Virus record (IMG/VR): IMGVR_UViG_3300017776_000184 | Span: 1-24,057 of that record | DNA length: 24,057 bases | Strand: one strand, 5' to 3' | From: a virus | In this document: positions 14,640-21,004 of the stretch, piece after piece | How positions within the stretch are numbered: position 1 is the first letter of the stretch | Layout of the letters: each line of letters begins with the position of its first letter | The notes under the pieces: generated by a model | What the model saw: only the letters and a program-made list of their open reading frames with translations | Databases searched by the model: none | Told to the model about the DNA's origin: nothing | Program-made: the position numbers and the translations under genes

Positions 14640-14855
14640 ATGATTACAAAACGCAACAAAACAATAATTACGCTACAAGATTTGATGACAAATAATAAAA
14701 TAAGTTTACGTTCATTAGCTCGTCAGATAGCACTAAGTCCTAGTATGCTAAGTAGGATGATAAATGGCAAGCGTAAGTTTCGCTACGAACATAAAATAAA
14801 AGTAGCTTTAGTGTTGCGAAAAGATATTAAGGAAATAGTATGGCCAGGAAAATAG
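14640..14855 (+). CDS. Cro-like HTH regulator
   Basis: The 71-residue product is a single XRE-type helix-turn-helix: LQDLMTNNKISLRSLARQIALSPSMLSRMINGKRKF, with the recognition helix at SPSMLSRMI. It has the size and position of Cro, first gene of the rightward early operon and divergent from the repressor. It probably binds the repeats in the shared control region to turn down repressor synthesis. No Shine-Dalgarno precedes the ATG. It overlaps the excisionase-like gene by 16 bases. Confidence 0.75.
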   Translation: MITKRNKTIITLQDLMTNNKISLRSLARQIALSPSMLSRMINGKRKFRYEHKIKVALVLRKDIKEIVWPGK

Positions 14856-15070
14856 GCTCATTACAAGAATGGTTAAATATGGATCAAGCTGCTGAATATT
14901 TAGGTGTATCAAAGCGCTCTATTATTAATGCCATTGAACTCACTAAAAGTAATGTAGAAAATAAAAAATTAAAGATTAAACGATTTGGTAATCGATGGCT
15001 AGTGAGTAGAACTAGTATTGATAATACTACTGAAATCGTAACATCCGCAAAATATGGGCGGTGCAATTAA
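14840..15070 (+). CDS. excisionase-family DNA-binding protein
   Basis: The 76-residue product contains MDQAAEYLGVSKRSIINAIE ... KIKRFGNRWLVSRTSID, the winged-helix layout of HTH_17/excisionase family proteins (MerR-like, 'AAEYLGVS' followed by an arginine/lysine-rich wing and 'W-x-V'). AAGGAA at 14829-14834 supports ATG 14840 over the internal ATG at 14879. In the early operon of an integrating phage it may direct integrase to excise, or act as a transcription regulator. Its last codons overlap the left arm of the 15052-15120 inverted repeat. Confidence 0.7.
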   Translation: MARKIGSLQEWLNMDQAAEYLGVSKRSIINAIELTKSNVENKKLKIKRFGNRWLVSRTSIDNTTEIVTSAKYGRCN

Positions 15071-15120
15071 ACATGACATTACCTCACAACTACTACCTCG
15101 CGTCATAGTATCGCCCATAT
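15052..15120 (+). promoter_or_regulatory. long-range hairpin masking the start codon of the next gene
   Basis: ATATGGGCG at 15052-15060 is perfectly complementary to CGCCCATAT at 15112-15120. Inside, ATGAC (15073-15077) pairs with GTCAT (15102-15106). The left arm is in the end of the excisionase-like gene and the right arm contains the first two bases of ATG 15119. In RNA the hairpin would hide that start until ribosomes translating the upstream gene open the left arm. It could also be a protein-binding site in DNA. Confidence 0.5.
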
Positions 15121-15340
15121 GCTCCAACATTATTTATTTAAGATTAAAGATAAACGAGAAAGAATTGAATTAGCTATTGAGTTACGCAAGCTAATGATTA
15201 CAAGTGAAACTTATATACCTGGAAGGCGCAAAGCTGATATAGGTATAAATGGTACAGTGTGTGAAGGTAAGTTAAAACAAATTGAAGCGTTAATTGATAG
15301 GCGTGGATATGACGTTCAGAAACGCAAAAGCCAGAACTAG
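15119..15340 (+). CDS. hypothetical protein, 73 aa
   Basis: I do not recognise this basic helical protein (FKIKDKRERIELAIELRKLM ... EGKLKQIEALIDRRGYDVQKRKSQN). The pattern of two helices with Glu/Lys repeats and a GKLKQIEALIDRRGYDV segment suggests a small helical-hairpin protein. The ATG at 15119 has no visible Shine-Dalgarno and its first bases lie in the right arm of an inverted repeat, so initiation may depend on translation of the gene upstream. The stop lies within a strong hairpin at 15329-15347. Confidence 0.5.
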   Translation: MLQHYLFKIKDKRERIELAIELRKLMITSETYIPGRRKADIGINGTVCEGKLKQIEALIDRRGYDVQKRKSQN

Positions 15341-15384
15341 TCTGGCTATGCGCGTTCTGTATCAAACAACACCACATTGTTTTT
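15317..15384 (+). other. compound hairpin in the gap before the SSB-like gene
   Basis: AGCCAGA (15329-15335) and TCTGGCT (15341-15347) form a seven-pair stem. Around it CAGAAACGC (15317-15325) can pair with GCGTTCTG (15352-15359) with one bulge. A second weak stem AAACAA/TTGTTT (15364-15382) is followed by TT. Together they could reduce readthrough into the SSB-like gene or protect an RNA end. No long T run follows the strong stem, so it is not a standard terminator. Confidence 0.4.
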
Positions 15385-15413
15385 ATATAACAGACAACAA
15401 AGGAAGTTAATAA

Positions 15414-15902
15414 ATGGGATTATTAGATGATATCGAAATTTCAGAGAGTTCGGAAAGTTCTTATATGAAATTCGAGAAAGGCGAGAATCGTTTTCGCATG
15501 GTGTCCAAGCCAACACTCGGTTATATATACTGGGAAGATAAGACACCAACGCGTATTGCAAAAGCAAGCGAAGCAGCAGATGGATCAGAACCTAAGTTAT
15601 TCTGGAGTATGATCGTATGGAATAACGATAGAGTAAGAATCCTTGAGATTACACAGTCTACGGTGCATAAAGCTCTTAAATCACTAGAAGATAATTCAGA
15701 CTGGGGAAACCTGACTGAGTATGATGTGATTGTAAATAAGAATGGCGAAGGTATGGAAACATCATATAATGTAGTGCCATGCCCAAAGACACCGCTACCT
15801 AAAGAAGCGATTGCAACTATTAAAGATTTTAATAAGAATTATGATCCTAAGAAAATCTTTGAGACTGTTGAGCAATCAGATGCGGATAGCTTGCCGTTTT
15901 AA
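15414..15902 (+). CDS. ssb: single-stranded DNA-binding protein
   Basis: The 162-residue product ends in an acidic tail closing with DADSLPF, which matches the SSB C-terminal tip (acidic residues then Pro-Phe) that binds replication partners. The body (ENRFRMVSKPTLGYIYWED ... FWSMIVWNNDRVRILEITQSTVHKAL ... YDVIVNKNGEGMETSYNVVP) has aromatic and basic residues on predicted strands like an OB fold of phage gp2.5/gp32-like proteins. It has its own ribosome site (AGGAAG) after a hairpin-containing gap, suggesting separate control. It would coat single strands during replication with the primase-helicase downstream. Confidence 0.75.
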   Translation: MGLLDDIEISESSESSYMKFEKGENRFRMVSKPTLGYIYWEDKTPTRIAKASEAADGSEPKLFWSMIVWNNDRVRILEITQSTVHKALKSLEDNSDWGNLTEYDVIVNKNGEGMETSYNVVPCPKTPLPKEAIATIKDFNKNYDPKKIFETVEQSDADSLPF

Positions 15903-16252
15903 TGCCAAGTAGCGCATCACGTAAAGGTTATTCTGGAGAAGTCGAGGTCGTGAAAATACTTCAAGACCTCGGCTTTGATGCCAAACGTAGTTTTGGTTCT
16001 GATGGTCGTGCATTTGGCGAAGCCAGTGATATAGATGTAAAGGCCACTAAAGATGATTTGACACTCTTAGTGCAAGTCAAAAGGCGCAAGAAGATTGCGA
16101 GTTATTTAGAATTTAAAAACGCAAACGTAGTCATGGTCAGGCAAGATCGTAAACCGTGGGTATGGATTGTAGATAATAATATGATGCAAAAATTAATAGG
16201 CGAGGTCAAAAGTGAAAATAATTGTCCTACGCACGGTGGTAATCAGCCATGA
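15902..16252 (+). CDS. Holliday-junction resolvase-like PD-(D/E)XK nuclease
   Basis: The 116-residue product begins SRKGYSGEVEVVKILQDLGFDAKRSFGSDGRAFGEASDIDV, as in archaeal Hjc-type resolvases (KG-x-x-x-E, a Gly-phe turn, then the acidic residue). Candidate catalytic residues are Glu13/Glu15, Asp43/Asp45 and Gln58-Val-Lys60, where Gln replaces the usual Glu of E-x-K, a substitution found in related nucleases. It would cut branched DNA before packaging or during recombination. TAATG overlap couples it to the SSB-like gene. Confidence 0.65.
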   Translation: MPSSASRKGYSGEVEVVKILQDLGFDAKRSFGSDGRAFGEASDIDVKATKDDLTLLVQVKRRKKIASYLEFKNANVVMVRQDRKPWVWIVDNNMMQKLIGEVKSENNCPTHGGNQP

Positions 16253-16467
16253 TCTCGCCCAAACTTAAAATAATAGATGTGGTTAGTAACGCAGTGGAAA
16301 AAGCATTGATTAAACATATAAATAAACAAAACAATTGCTGGATAAATGAGGGAGAACGTGTGGACATAGCGATGGAAGTGTGTGATGAGGTAATTAGAAT
16401 TCTATATCCACGTAAAGATTATATCAGTCCGCATGATCCAGTAGATGAACACCAGGAGCGAAAATGA
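16249..16467 (+). CDS. hypothetical protein, 72 aa
   Basis: I do not recognise this gene. It overlaps both neighbours by four bases (ATGA). Residues 10-50 look helical (VVSNAVEKALIKHINKQ ... VDIAMEVCDEVIRIL), and the C-terminus is polar with several His and Asp (YISPHDPVDEHQERK). No motif of a known enzyme is visible. By position it is part of the replication operon. Confidence 0.55.
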   Translation: MISPKLKIIDVVSNAVEKALIKHINKQNNCWINEGERVDIAMEVCDEVIRILYPRKDYISPHDPVDEHQERK

Positions 16468-16661
16468 GTAACTGGAAACAGTATAAAATAGATGTAATTA
16501 AAAAGTACGTAGAAAAGTACGGTAGTAGAGACAAAGCAATTGTTGAGATGGATGCTCAAATTAGATCATTAAAACTTAAGGCAGATACACTAAGTGAAAT
16601 GGTGGACTGGGAACAAATAGAGAAAGAAATTGATGACGAAGAGAAAAATAGCGAAGCGTAA
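16464..16661 (+). CDS. hypothetical helical protein, 65 aa
   Basis: I do not recognise this gene. ATGA overlap at the start, with AGGAG nearby upstream. It is almost entirely helical and charged (WKQYKIDVIKKYVEKYGSRDKAIVEMDAQIRSLKLKADTLSEMVDWEQIEKEIDDEE), probably a coiled coil, with an acidic C-terminus. The next gene starts 29 bases before its end and is very basic. Confidence 0.55.
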   Translation: MSNWKQYKIDVIKKYVEKYGSRDKAIVEMDAQIRSLKLKADTLSEMVDWEQIEKEIDDEEKNSEA

Positions 16662-16806
16662 AGCACGTAAGAAAAAACTTAAAAAGAACTTAAATATGCG
16701 ACGCAATACAAAATTGCAAAATAAAGAATCTGCGAAGAAAAAAAGTAGACTGCGTAAGATTGCAGAGTTATTTAAAAAACGCGATCAATCGAGATTAGAG
16801 AAATGA
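16633..16806 (+). CDS. highly basic protein, 57 aa
   Basis: ATG 16633 starts a frame that overlaps the preceding gene by 29 bases and ends at TGA 16804-16806, overlapping the next ATG (16803). The product begins MTKRKIAKRKARKKKLKKN and continues RRNTKLQNKESAKKKSRLRKIAELFKKRDQ: nearly half Lys and Arg, helical, without Cys or Trp. Without it 16662-16802 would be an unexplained gap in a gapless operon, which supports it. It probably binds nucleic acid or the acidic partner encoded just upstream. No family recognised. Confidence 0.6.
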   Translation: MTKRKIAKRKARKKKLKKNLNMRRNTKLQNKESAKKKSRLRKIAELFKKRDQSRLEK

Positions 16807-17195
16807 ACACTAAAGAATTTAGAGATTACAGAAAGAAATTTTTAACAGATGCGTTATCACTTAGTGATAAAAAGTCCGAGGAGTATACGATTTCTAATCC
16901 AGATCGTTTATTCAATTTCAAGCACGTTGCGGAACGTCTTGGAACTACACCAGAACAAGCATTAATGACATATGTATTAAAACATATTGATGCCATATGT
17001 AATGATGCGAAGACTGGTACAATTGTATCCGATGAAAAGATAGAATCTCGTGCGCATGATGTATGCAATTACATGATTCTATATAGCGCTCTTAAAACAG
17101 AAACAACACCACAACCAAATGACAATAACACTAAACGAATCGGAGAGGAATCTAGCCGCGCAGTCAGGAATGGCGCGGATGGTACAAAACTCTAA
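16803..17195 (+). CDS. MazG-like / DUF1599-type nucleotide-modification-associated protein
   Basis: The 130-residue product contains SLSDKKSEEYTISNPDRLFNFKHVAERLGTTPEQALMTYVLKHIDAICND ... ESRAHDVCNYMILYSALK. This matches the DUF1599 pattern (K-x-x-EY ... D-R-x-x-NFK ... G-x-T-P-E-x-AL ... KH ... E-x-x-x-D-x-x-NY). Those all-alpha proteins are related to MazG-type nucleotide pyrophosphohydrolases and accompany phage DNA modification genes. Conserved Glu, Asp and His would bind Mg2+ and nucleotide. The C-terminal 25 residues are poorly ordered and overlap the next gene by 77 bases, so the functional part is likely 1-100. Confidence 0.65.
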   Translation: MNTKEFRDYRKKFLTDALSLSDKKSEEYTISNPDRLFNFKHVAERLGTTPEQALMTYVLKHIDAICNDAKTGTIVSDEKIESRAHDVCNYMILYSALKTETTPQPNDNNTKRIGEESSRAVRNGADGTKL

Positions 17196-17586
17196 AAACC
17201 GAGTAAAATCTAATGGCAAGCGCACACTTGATGTCGATATAAATGGCATCGGTGGAGAGATTGCAGTCTGTAGATATTTAAATAGATTTCCAGATCTATC
17301 TATTGGGCCACATCATCGTGGTTATGATTTAGTGGCTAAGAATAAAAAAATTGATGTTAAAACCACCACATATAATCCTGGATATTTACAAGCTAAACTA
17401 AATGCACGCATTGAAGATGCAGATCTTTATATACTAGTTTATTCACAATTTCCAGACTTTACCATTCTAGGCGGTGCATTAGCAGATCAATTAATTAATC
17501 AAAGCAATGTACGTGACATGGGTTATGGTCAAAAGTATATCTTAGAACAATCACAACTAAAATCTTTGAGGTCACTCTTTGCTTAG
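17119..17586 (+). CDS. PD-(D/E)XK nuclease-like protein
   Basis: The 155-residue product contains INGIGGEIAVCRYLNRFPDL, HHRGYDLVAKNKKIDVKTTTYNPGYL and later ADLYILVYSQFP. Candidate active-site residues are Glu47, Asp70 and Asp79-Val-Lys81, spaced as in small phage PD-(D/E)XK endonucleases. The N-terminal 40 residues are helical and basic, possibly DNA-binding. It overlaps the previous gene by 77 bases and the next by eight. Substrate is unknown; roles in branch cutting, host DNA degradation or restriction are all possible. Confidence 0.6.
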   Translation: MTITLNESERNLAAQSGMARMVQNSKNRVKSNGKRTLDVDINGIGGEIAVCRYLNRFPDLSIGPHHRGYDLVAKNKKIDVKTTTYNPGYLQAKLNARIEDADLYILVYSQFPDFTILGGALADQLINQSNVRDMGYGQKYILEQSQLKSLRSLFA

Positions 17587-17965
17587 TGGTAATAAAGGTA
17601 AGGTAGGCGAGTTGGCGGTGCGTAAAGATTTAGTGTCTGTCGGCTACAATATATATATACCAGAAGTCGATACTGCGCAAGTGGATCTTATTGTTGAGTG
17701 CCATACTGGGATTATTAAGAAAGTACAGGTTAAGACTGCGTATAAGCTAAAAACTGAGACAAGTCTTGAGATTGACACTAGAAAATATATTGATACTGGA
17801 CGTGTGGATATTATCGCAATCTATTACCAGCCAGAAGATATTATTGCTTATGTACCGTTTGAAAATAATCGGTCTATTAGCCTTGCATTACGCACGGCAC
17901 TTAACAATCAAAATGAAGGTAGGAAATGGTTTTATAGCTATAGTCGATTTCCTGAATTTAGCTGA
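17579..17965 (+). CDS. PD-(D/E)XK endonuclease-like protein
   Basis: Start TTG 17579 is supported by GAGG at 17568-17571, seven bases upstream. The product begins NKGKVGELAVRKDLVSVGYNIYIPEVDTAQVDLIVECHTG and then KKVQVKTAYK, close to the small 'group I intron endonuclease-like' PD-(D/E)XK family. Candidate residues are Glu11, Asp36 and Gln50-Val-Lys52 (Gln in the E-x-K position, as in the 15902 gene). It is the third nuclease-like gene in 2 kb and differs clearly in sequence from the other two. Confidence 0.65.
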   Translation: MLSGNKGKVGELAVRKDLVSVGYNIYIPEVDTAQVDLIVECHTGIIKKVQVKTAYKLKTETSLEIDTRKYIDTGRVDIIAIYYQPEDIIAYVPFENNRSISLALRTALNNQNEGRKWFYSYSRFPEFS

Positions 17966-18744
17966 TGATGAAAGTAATATCACTCGGAGTCGGAGTTCAA
18001 TCCACTGCAATGTATATGATGAGTTCACTTGGACGTATTGAACGTGCTGATCACGCAGTATTTGCTGATCCTGGAGCAGAGTTACCACGTACATATGAAA
18101 TTTTAGAATTATTAAAAGACTGGGCCAAATATAATAATGGCATACCAATTCATATTACCACAGAAAAAAATCTATATAAAGATATTCTTAATAAATCTAA
18201 CTCTACTGGTCATAGATGGGCCAGTATACCAGCTTTTAGTAAAAATGGTGGTATGATAAGACGGCAATGTACCGCGGAATATAAAATTGAACCAGTAGTA
18301 CAAAAAATACGTGATTTGCATGGATTAAAAAAACATAAGCATATGCCTAAGACTCAAGTGTGGTTAGGTATATCGTTAGATGAAATACAACGAATGAAAA
18401 TTAGTCAATTACCACGCATTGATTATTACTATCCATTAATTGAAGAGCGTATGACACGCTCAAATTGTATAAAACTATTTAAAGAAAAAAACTTTCCAGT
18501 GCCACCTAAATCTAGTTGTGTGTTTTGTCCTTATCACAGCGATAAAAACTGGAAAGAATTAAAAGAAGTGCATCCAGAAGCGTGGGATCAAGCAGTTAAA
18601 GTGGACGAATCTATACGTGATATGTCTAAAAAAGGTGTTAAAGAACCAATTTATGTACATCGATCATGCAAGCCATTAAAAGATGTTGAATTTGTAGATC
18701 AAGGAGAACTGTTTATGTGTGAAGAAGGATTCTGCGGATTATGA
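17965..18744 (+). CDS. PAPS-reductase-like PP-loop (adenine nucleotide alpha hydrolase) enzyme
   Basis: The 259-residue product starts KVISLGVGVQSTAMYMM, a PP-loop (S-x-G-x-x-S/T) variant for ATP-type pyrophosphate binding, followed by HAVFADPGAELPRTYE as in PAPS-reductase and ATP-sulfurylase-like proteins. Cys102 (RRQCTAEYKIEP), Cys185-x-x-Cys188 (SSCVFCPYHSD) and Cys252/Cys257 near the end could bind a metal or FeS cluster or carry sulfur. Such proteins are common in phages, with no settled role. It lies beside a zinc ribbon and a DNA methyltransferase, so nucleotide or DNA thio-modification is a plausible inference. Confidence 0.7.
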   Translation: MMKVISLGVGVQSTAMYMMSSLGRIERADHAVFADPGAELPRTYEILELLKDWAKYNNGIPIHITTEKNLYKDILNKSNSTGHRWASIPAFSKNGGMIRRQCTAEYKIEPVVQKIRDLHGLKKHKHMPKTQVWLGISLDEIQRMKISQLPRIDYYYPLIEERMTRSNCIKLFKEKNFPVPPKSSCVFCPYHSDKNWKELKEVHPEAWDQAVKVDESIRDMSKKGVKEPIYVHRSCKPLKDVEFVDQGELFMCEEGFCGL

Positions 18745-18989
18745 GAGACGCATATTTCGTAGCCAGTGTTCAGTATGACACTGAAGATCATCAAACTGCC
18801 GATAGCTATGCCTATGGCGAGCAATATAAACATTTAATAGAAAGTGTGAATAATCTACTCAAGAACAAGAAAAATAGCGAAGTGCTGTTTGCTGCTTGGG
18901 TGGATCGTAACGAAAGAGAACATGATTTAACTAAACAAGTGAGGGAAGAATGCAAAAAACAGAGAGAAGAGGAAGAACGCAACCAGTAG
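18741..18989 (+). CDS. hypothetical protein, 82 aa
   Basis: I do not recognise this gene. It overlaps the previous gene by four bases (ATGA). The N-terminus (RDAYFVASVQYDTEDHQTADSYAYGEQYKHLI) could be a small beta sheet and the C-terminal half a charged helix (DLTKQVREECKKQREEEERNQ). The next gene overlaps its 3' end by 40 bases. Confidence 0.5.
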   Translation: MRDAYFVASVQYDTEDHQTADSYAYGEQYKHLIESVNNLLKNKKNSEVLFAAWVDRNEREHDLTKQVREECKKQREEEERNQ

Positions 18990-19147
18990 ACACCAGTATA
19001 AAAGCGTGTCCAAAGTGCAAATTGACGTGGGAAAGAGTGAGTGTAAAGGTTTTTATGACACCGTACAAGATTCATCCATTAGGTGTGATACCGAGGTATG
19101 GCAAGGAAGTTAAGATTTGTCCGAAGTGCGTGAATGAAACTACTTGA
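18950..19147 (+). CDS. small zinc-ribbon protein
   Basis: The 65-residue product carries two CPKC knuckles, Cys20-x-x-Cys23 and Cys57-x-x-Cys60, enough for one zinc site. Between them lies a basic strand-rich segment (WERVSVKVFMTPYKIHPLGV). GAGGGAAG precedes the ATG at good distance, supporting this start despite the 40-base overlap with the upstream gene. The methyltransferase start overlaps its last codons. It may bind DNA or a partner enzyme. Confidence 0.6.
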   Translation: MQKTERRGRTQPVDTSIKACPKCKLTWERVSVKVFMTPYKIHPLGVIPRYGKEVKICPKCVNETT

Positions 19148-20570
19148 TTTATTTAGTGGAATTGGTGGTTTTCATAAAGGCTTTGAACAAGCTGGATTTG
19201 AATTTGACTGGGTGGGATTCAGTGAGATTGATAAGTACGCCAGCGCAGTGTATAAACATAGATTCCCAAATGCAGAGGAGTTAGGCGATGTTAACCTTAT
19301 TCAACCAAAACAATTACCAGATCACATTGACTTCCTTTGTGGAGGATTTCCATGTCAAGCATTCAGCGTGGCTGGAAAACGACAAGGTTTCGATGACACT
19401 AGAGGTACACTCTTTTTTGAAATCGCAAGGATTCTCAAGTATTTCAGAGAACACAGAAAACCAATCGACTATTTTGTACTCGAAAATGTTAAAGGCCTAC
19501 TTAGTCACGACAATGGACGAACATTTGCTACAATCTACCGAGTTCTTACCGACATTGGCTATACCGTTGAATTCCAGTTACTCAATACTCGCTGGTTTCT
19601 ACCCCAAAATAGAGAGCGGATATACCTTGTCGGATATGTTGGAAGTGGACGTGGATCAAAAGTATTTCCTATCGGAGAAGAGCGTAAAGCAGTTAATGGT
19701 AAGCAAAGAACGAGGAATGCCGTCTCCTATATTGACGCATCATATTACAAAGGAGTAGATGGTAAACGAACAATGATTGCAGAATTAAATCAAATTGGAA
19801 TAATAGGTAAAGACAGTGAAGCTACTCGAGTCTATGATTCAAATGGATTGTCTAGGACTATAAAATATGGCGGTGGTATGGGCGCTAAGACTGGGTTGTA
19901 TAAAGTAGGTGATTTGCAAATTACTGCTAAAAAACGTAGTCACGACACACCAAAAGAAATTAATGAGTATTTAAAAGCAAATAAGCATGGCAAAACTATC
20001 CAGGATATTGCGACTAATCTTAGTTTACCAAAAACTCAGGTAGAGCATTATTTTAGAAGTGATAAGTATCGAGCAGTGCCAAGTCCAGAACACTGGTTAT
20101 TATTAAAAGAATATTTAGGCTTTGATGACACCTATGATAAACACGTTACTGAAATTTATGAAAAAGAAGTTGAATTTGAAGCATCAAGACGAGTGTATAG
20201 TAGTGATGGTATCTCAAAAACTTTAGATACACACGAGAGTGGCTATTATCAAGTCAAACCAGTATTAACACCAAATCGTCCTGAAAAAAGACAAAATGGG
20301 CGCAGATTTAAAGAAGATGGCGAACCGATGTTTACCTTAACTGGACAAGATCAACATGGCGTGCAAGTTAAATCCAACATCAGGCGCTTAACACCAACAG
20401 AATGTGAGCGTTTACAAGGTTTTCCAGATGGTTGGACTAGTGAAGGTGTAATGAATGGCAAAGTAGTGCCGATGAGTGACACGCAAAGATATAAGCAGTG
20501 CGGTAACGCAGTGACGGTTAACGTGGTACAAGCCGTAGCAGAAAGACTTCGCCCACTAAAATGCAAATAA
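19134..20570 (+). CDS. DNA (cytosine-5) methyltransferase
   Basis: All main motifs are present in order: I DLFSGIGG (5-12), IV with catalytic Cys74 in GFPCQAFS, VI Glu117-Asn-Val, VIII QNRERIY (158-164), IX RRLTPTECERLQGFPDGW (417-434) and X GNAV (457-460). S-adenosylmethionine is the methyl donor. The long region between VIII and IX (about 165-415) is the target recognition part, with an HTH-like stretch at 286-311 (KTIQDIATNLSLPKTQVEHY). No cognate restriction enzyme is obvious, so it is probably an orphan enzyme shielding phage DNA or modifying host DNA. Codons for about residues 50-200 use C in third position far more than the rest of the gene. Confidence 0.9.
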   Translation: MKLLDLFSGIGGFHKGFEQAGFEFDWVGFSEIDKYASAVYKHRFPNAEELGDVNLIQPKQLPDHIDFLCGGFPCQAFSVAGKRQGFDDTRGTLFFEIARILKYFREHRKPIDYFVLENVKGLLSHDNGRTFATIYRVLTDIGYTVEFQLLNTRWFLPQNRERIYLVGYVGSGRGSKVFPIGEERKAVNGKQRTRNAVSYIDASYYKGVDGKRTMIAELNQIGIIGKDSEATRVYDSNGLSRTIKYGGGMGAKTGLYKVGDLQITAKKRSHDTPKEINEYLKANKHGKTIQDIATNLSLPKTQVEHYFRSDKYRAVPSPEHWLLLKEYLGFDDTYDKHVTEIYEKEVEFEASRRVYSSDGISKTLDTHESGYYQVKPVLTPNRPEKRQNGRRFKEDGEPMFTLTGQDQHGVQVKSNIRRLTPTECERLQGFPDGWTSEGVMNGKVVPMSDTQRYKQCGNAVTVNVVQAVAERLRPLKCK

Positions 20571-20579
20571 CAAAATATA

Positions 20580-20690
20580 ATGAAAAATAGTAGGTGGATG
20601 CAGCCATGTGGGCGAAACATTTATAAACAACCGCAGAGTAAAGATTTTTTTGAAAAAAGATCGCAAATATTTTGGTTGGCGCTAAAATAA
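20580..20690 (+). CDS. possible 36-aa ORF within the intergenic inverted repeat
   Basis: ATG 20580 opens a 36-codon frame to TAA 20688-20690 (MKNSRWMQPCGRNIYKQPQ...). No ribosome site precedes it. Its last base is the first base of the right arm of the inverted repeat 20629-20700. It may be chance in an otherwise non-coding stretch. Confidence 0.2.
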   Translation: MKNSRWMQPCGRNIYKQPQSKDFFEKRSQIFWLALK

Positions 20691-20700
20691 CTCTGCGGTT
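20629..20700. repeat. 11-bp inverted repeat with 50-base spacer
   Basis: AACCGCAGAGT at 20629-20639 is perfectly complementary to ACTCTGCGGTT at 20690-20700. The spacer contains a T-run/A-run pair (TTTTTT...AAAAAA, about 20645-20657) that can form an inner stem. No T run follows, so it is not a standard terminator. It lies between the methyltransferase and a small membrane protein gene. Possible roles are a structured RNA, an RNA processing site or an origin element. Confidence 0.55.
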
Positions 20701-20718
20701 ACAAAATAAGGAGATGGA

Positions 20719-20877
20719 ATGATCAAACATTATTGGGATAGTTTGTTTAACGACAACTTGACTTTTATACTGGGATGGGAAGCGTTTGTATTAATGATGC
20801 TTGCTTTTTTTGTCAGTATTGTAGTCAGGTTGCATAGGATAGAGAGGAAAATCGATGATATTAATGAATATTTCTGA
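20719..20877 (+). CDS. small single-TM protein, 52 aa
   Basis: ATG 20719 is preceded by AAGGAGATGG, a strong ribosome site. The product has a polar N-terminus (MIKHYWDSLFNDNL), one transmembrane helix (FILGWEAFVLMMLAFFVSIVV), then a basic-acidic helix (RLHRIERKIDDINEYF). The next tiny gene starts 23 bases before its end. Both are membrane proteins placed directly before the exonuclease and primase-helicase. Role unknown; holin-like or host-takeover functions are possible. Confidence 0.55.
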   Translation: MIKHYWDSLFNDNLTFILGWEAFVLMMLAFFVSIVVRLHRIERKIDDINEYF

Positions 20878-21004
20878 GTGGATTGTAGAAGCATTTATAC
20901 TGAGTCTAGCTGTACTTGCAGTCACAGTATCAGTGTTTATTATAATGATGATGGTAAGTTTAACAATACAATACGTGGAAAGGAAATTTTATGGCAAATA
21001 CTAA
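20855..21004 (+). CDS. small single-TM protein, 49 aa
   Basis: ATG 20855 has AGAGG seven bases upstream; a second in-frame ATG lies at 20864. The product is MILMNISEWIVEAF followed by one long hydrophobic helix (ILSLAVLAVTVSVFIIMMMVSL) and a basic tail (TIQYVERKFYGKY). It overlaps the upstream small membrane gene by 23 bases and the exonuclease gene by 14. Overlap at both ends supports co-translation as a pair with 20719-20877. Confidence 0.5.
   Translation: MILMNISEWIVEAFILSLAVLAVTVSVFIIMMMVSLTIQYVERKFYGKY

Noticed and set aside
17766-18041. 91-aa + strand frame across the nuclease-like and PP-loop genes
   Set aside because: It lies inside two recognised genes in another frame and has no ribosome site.
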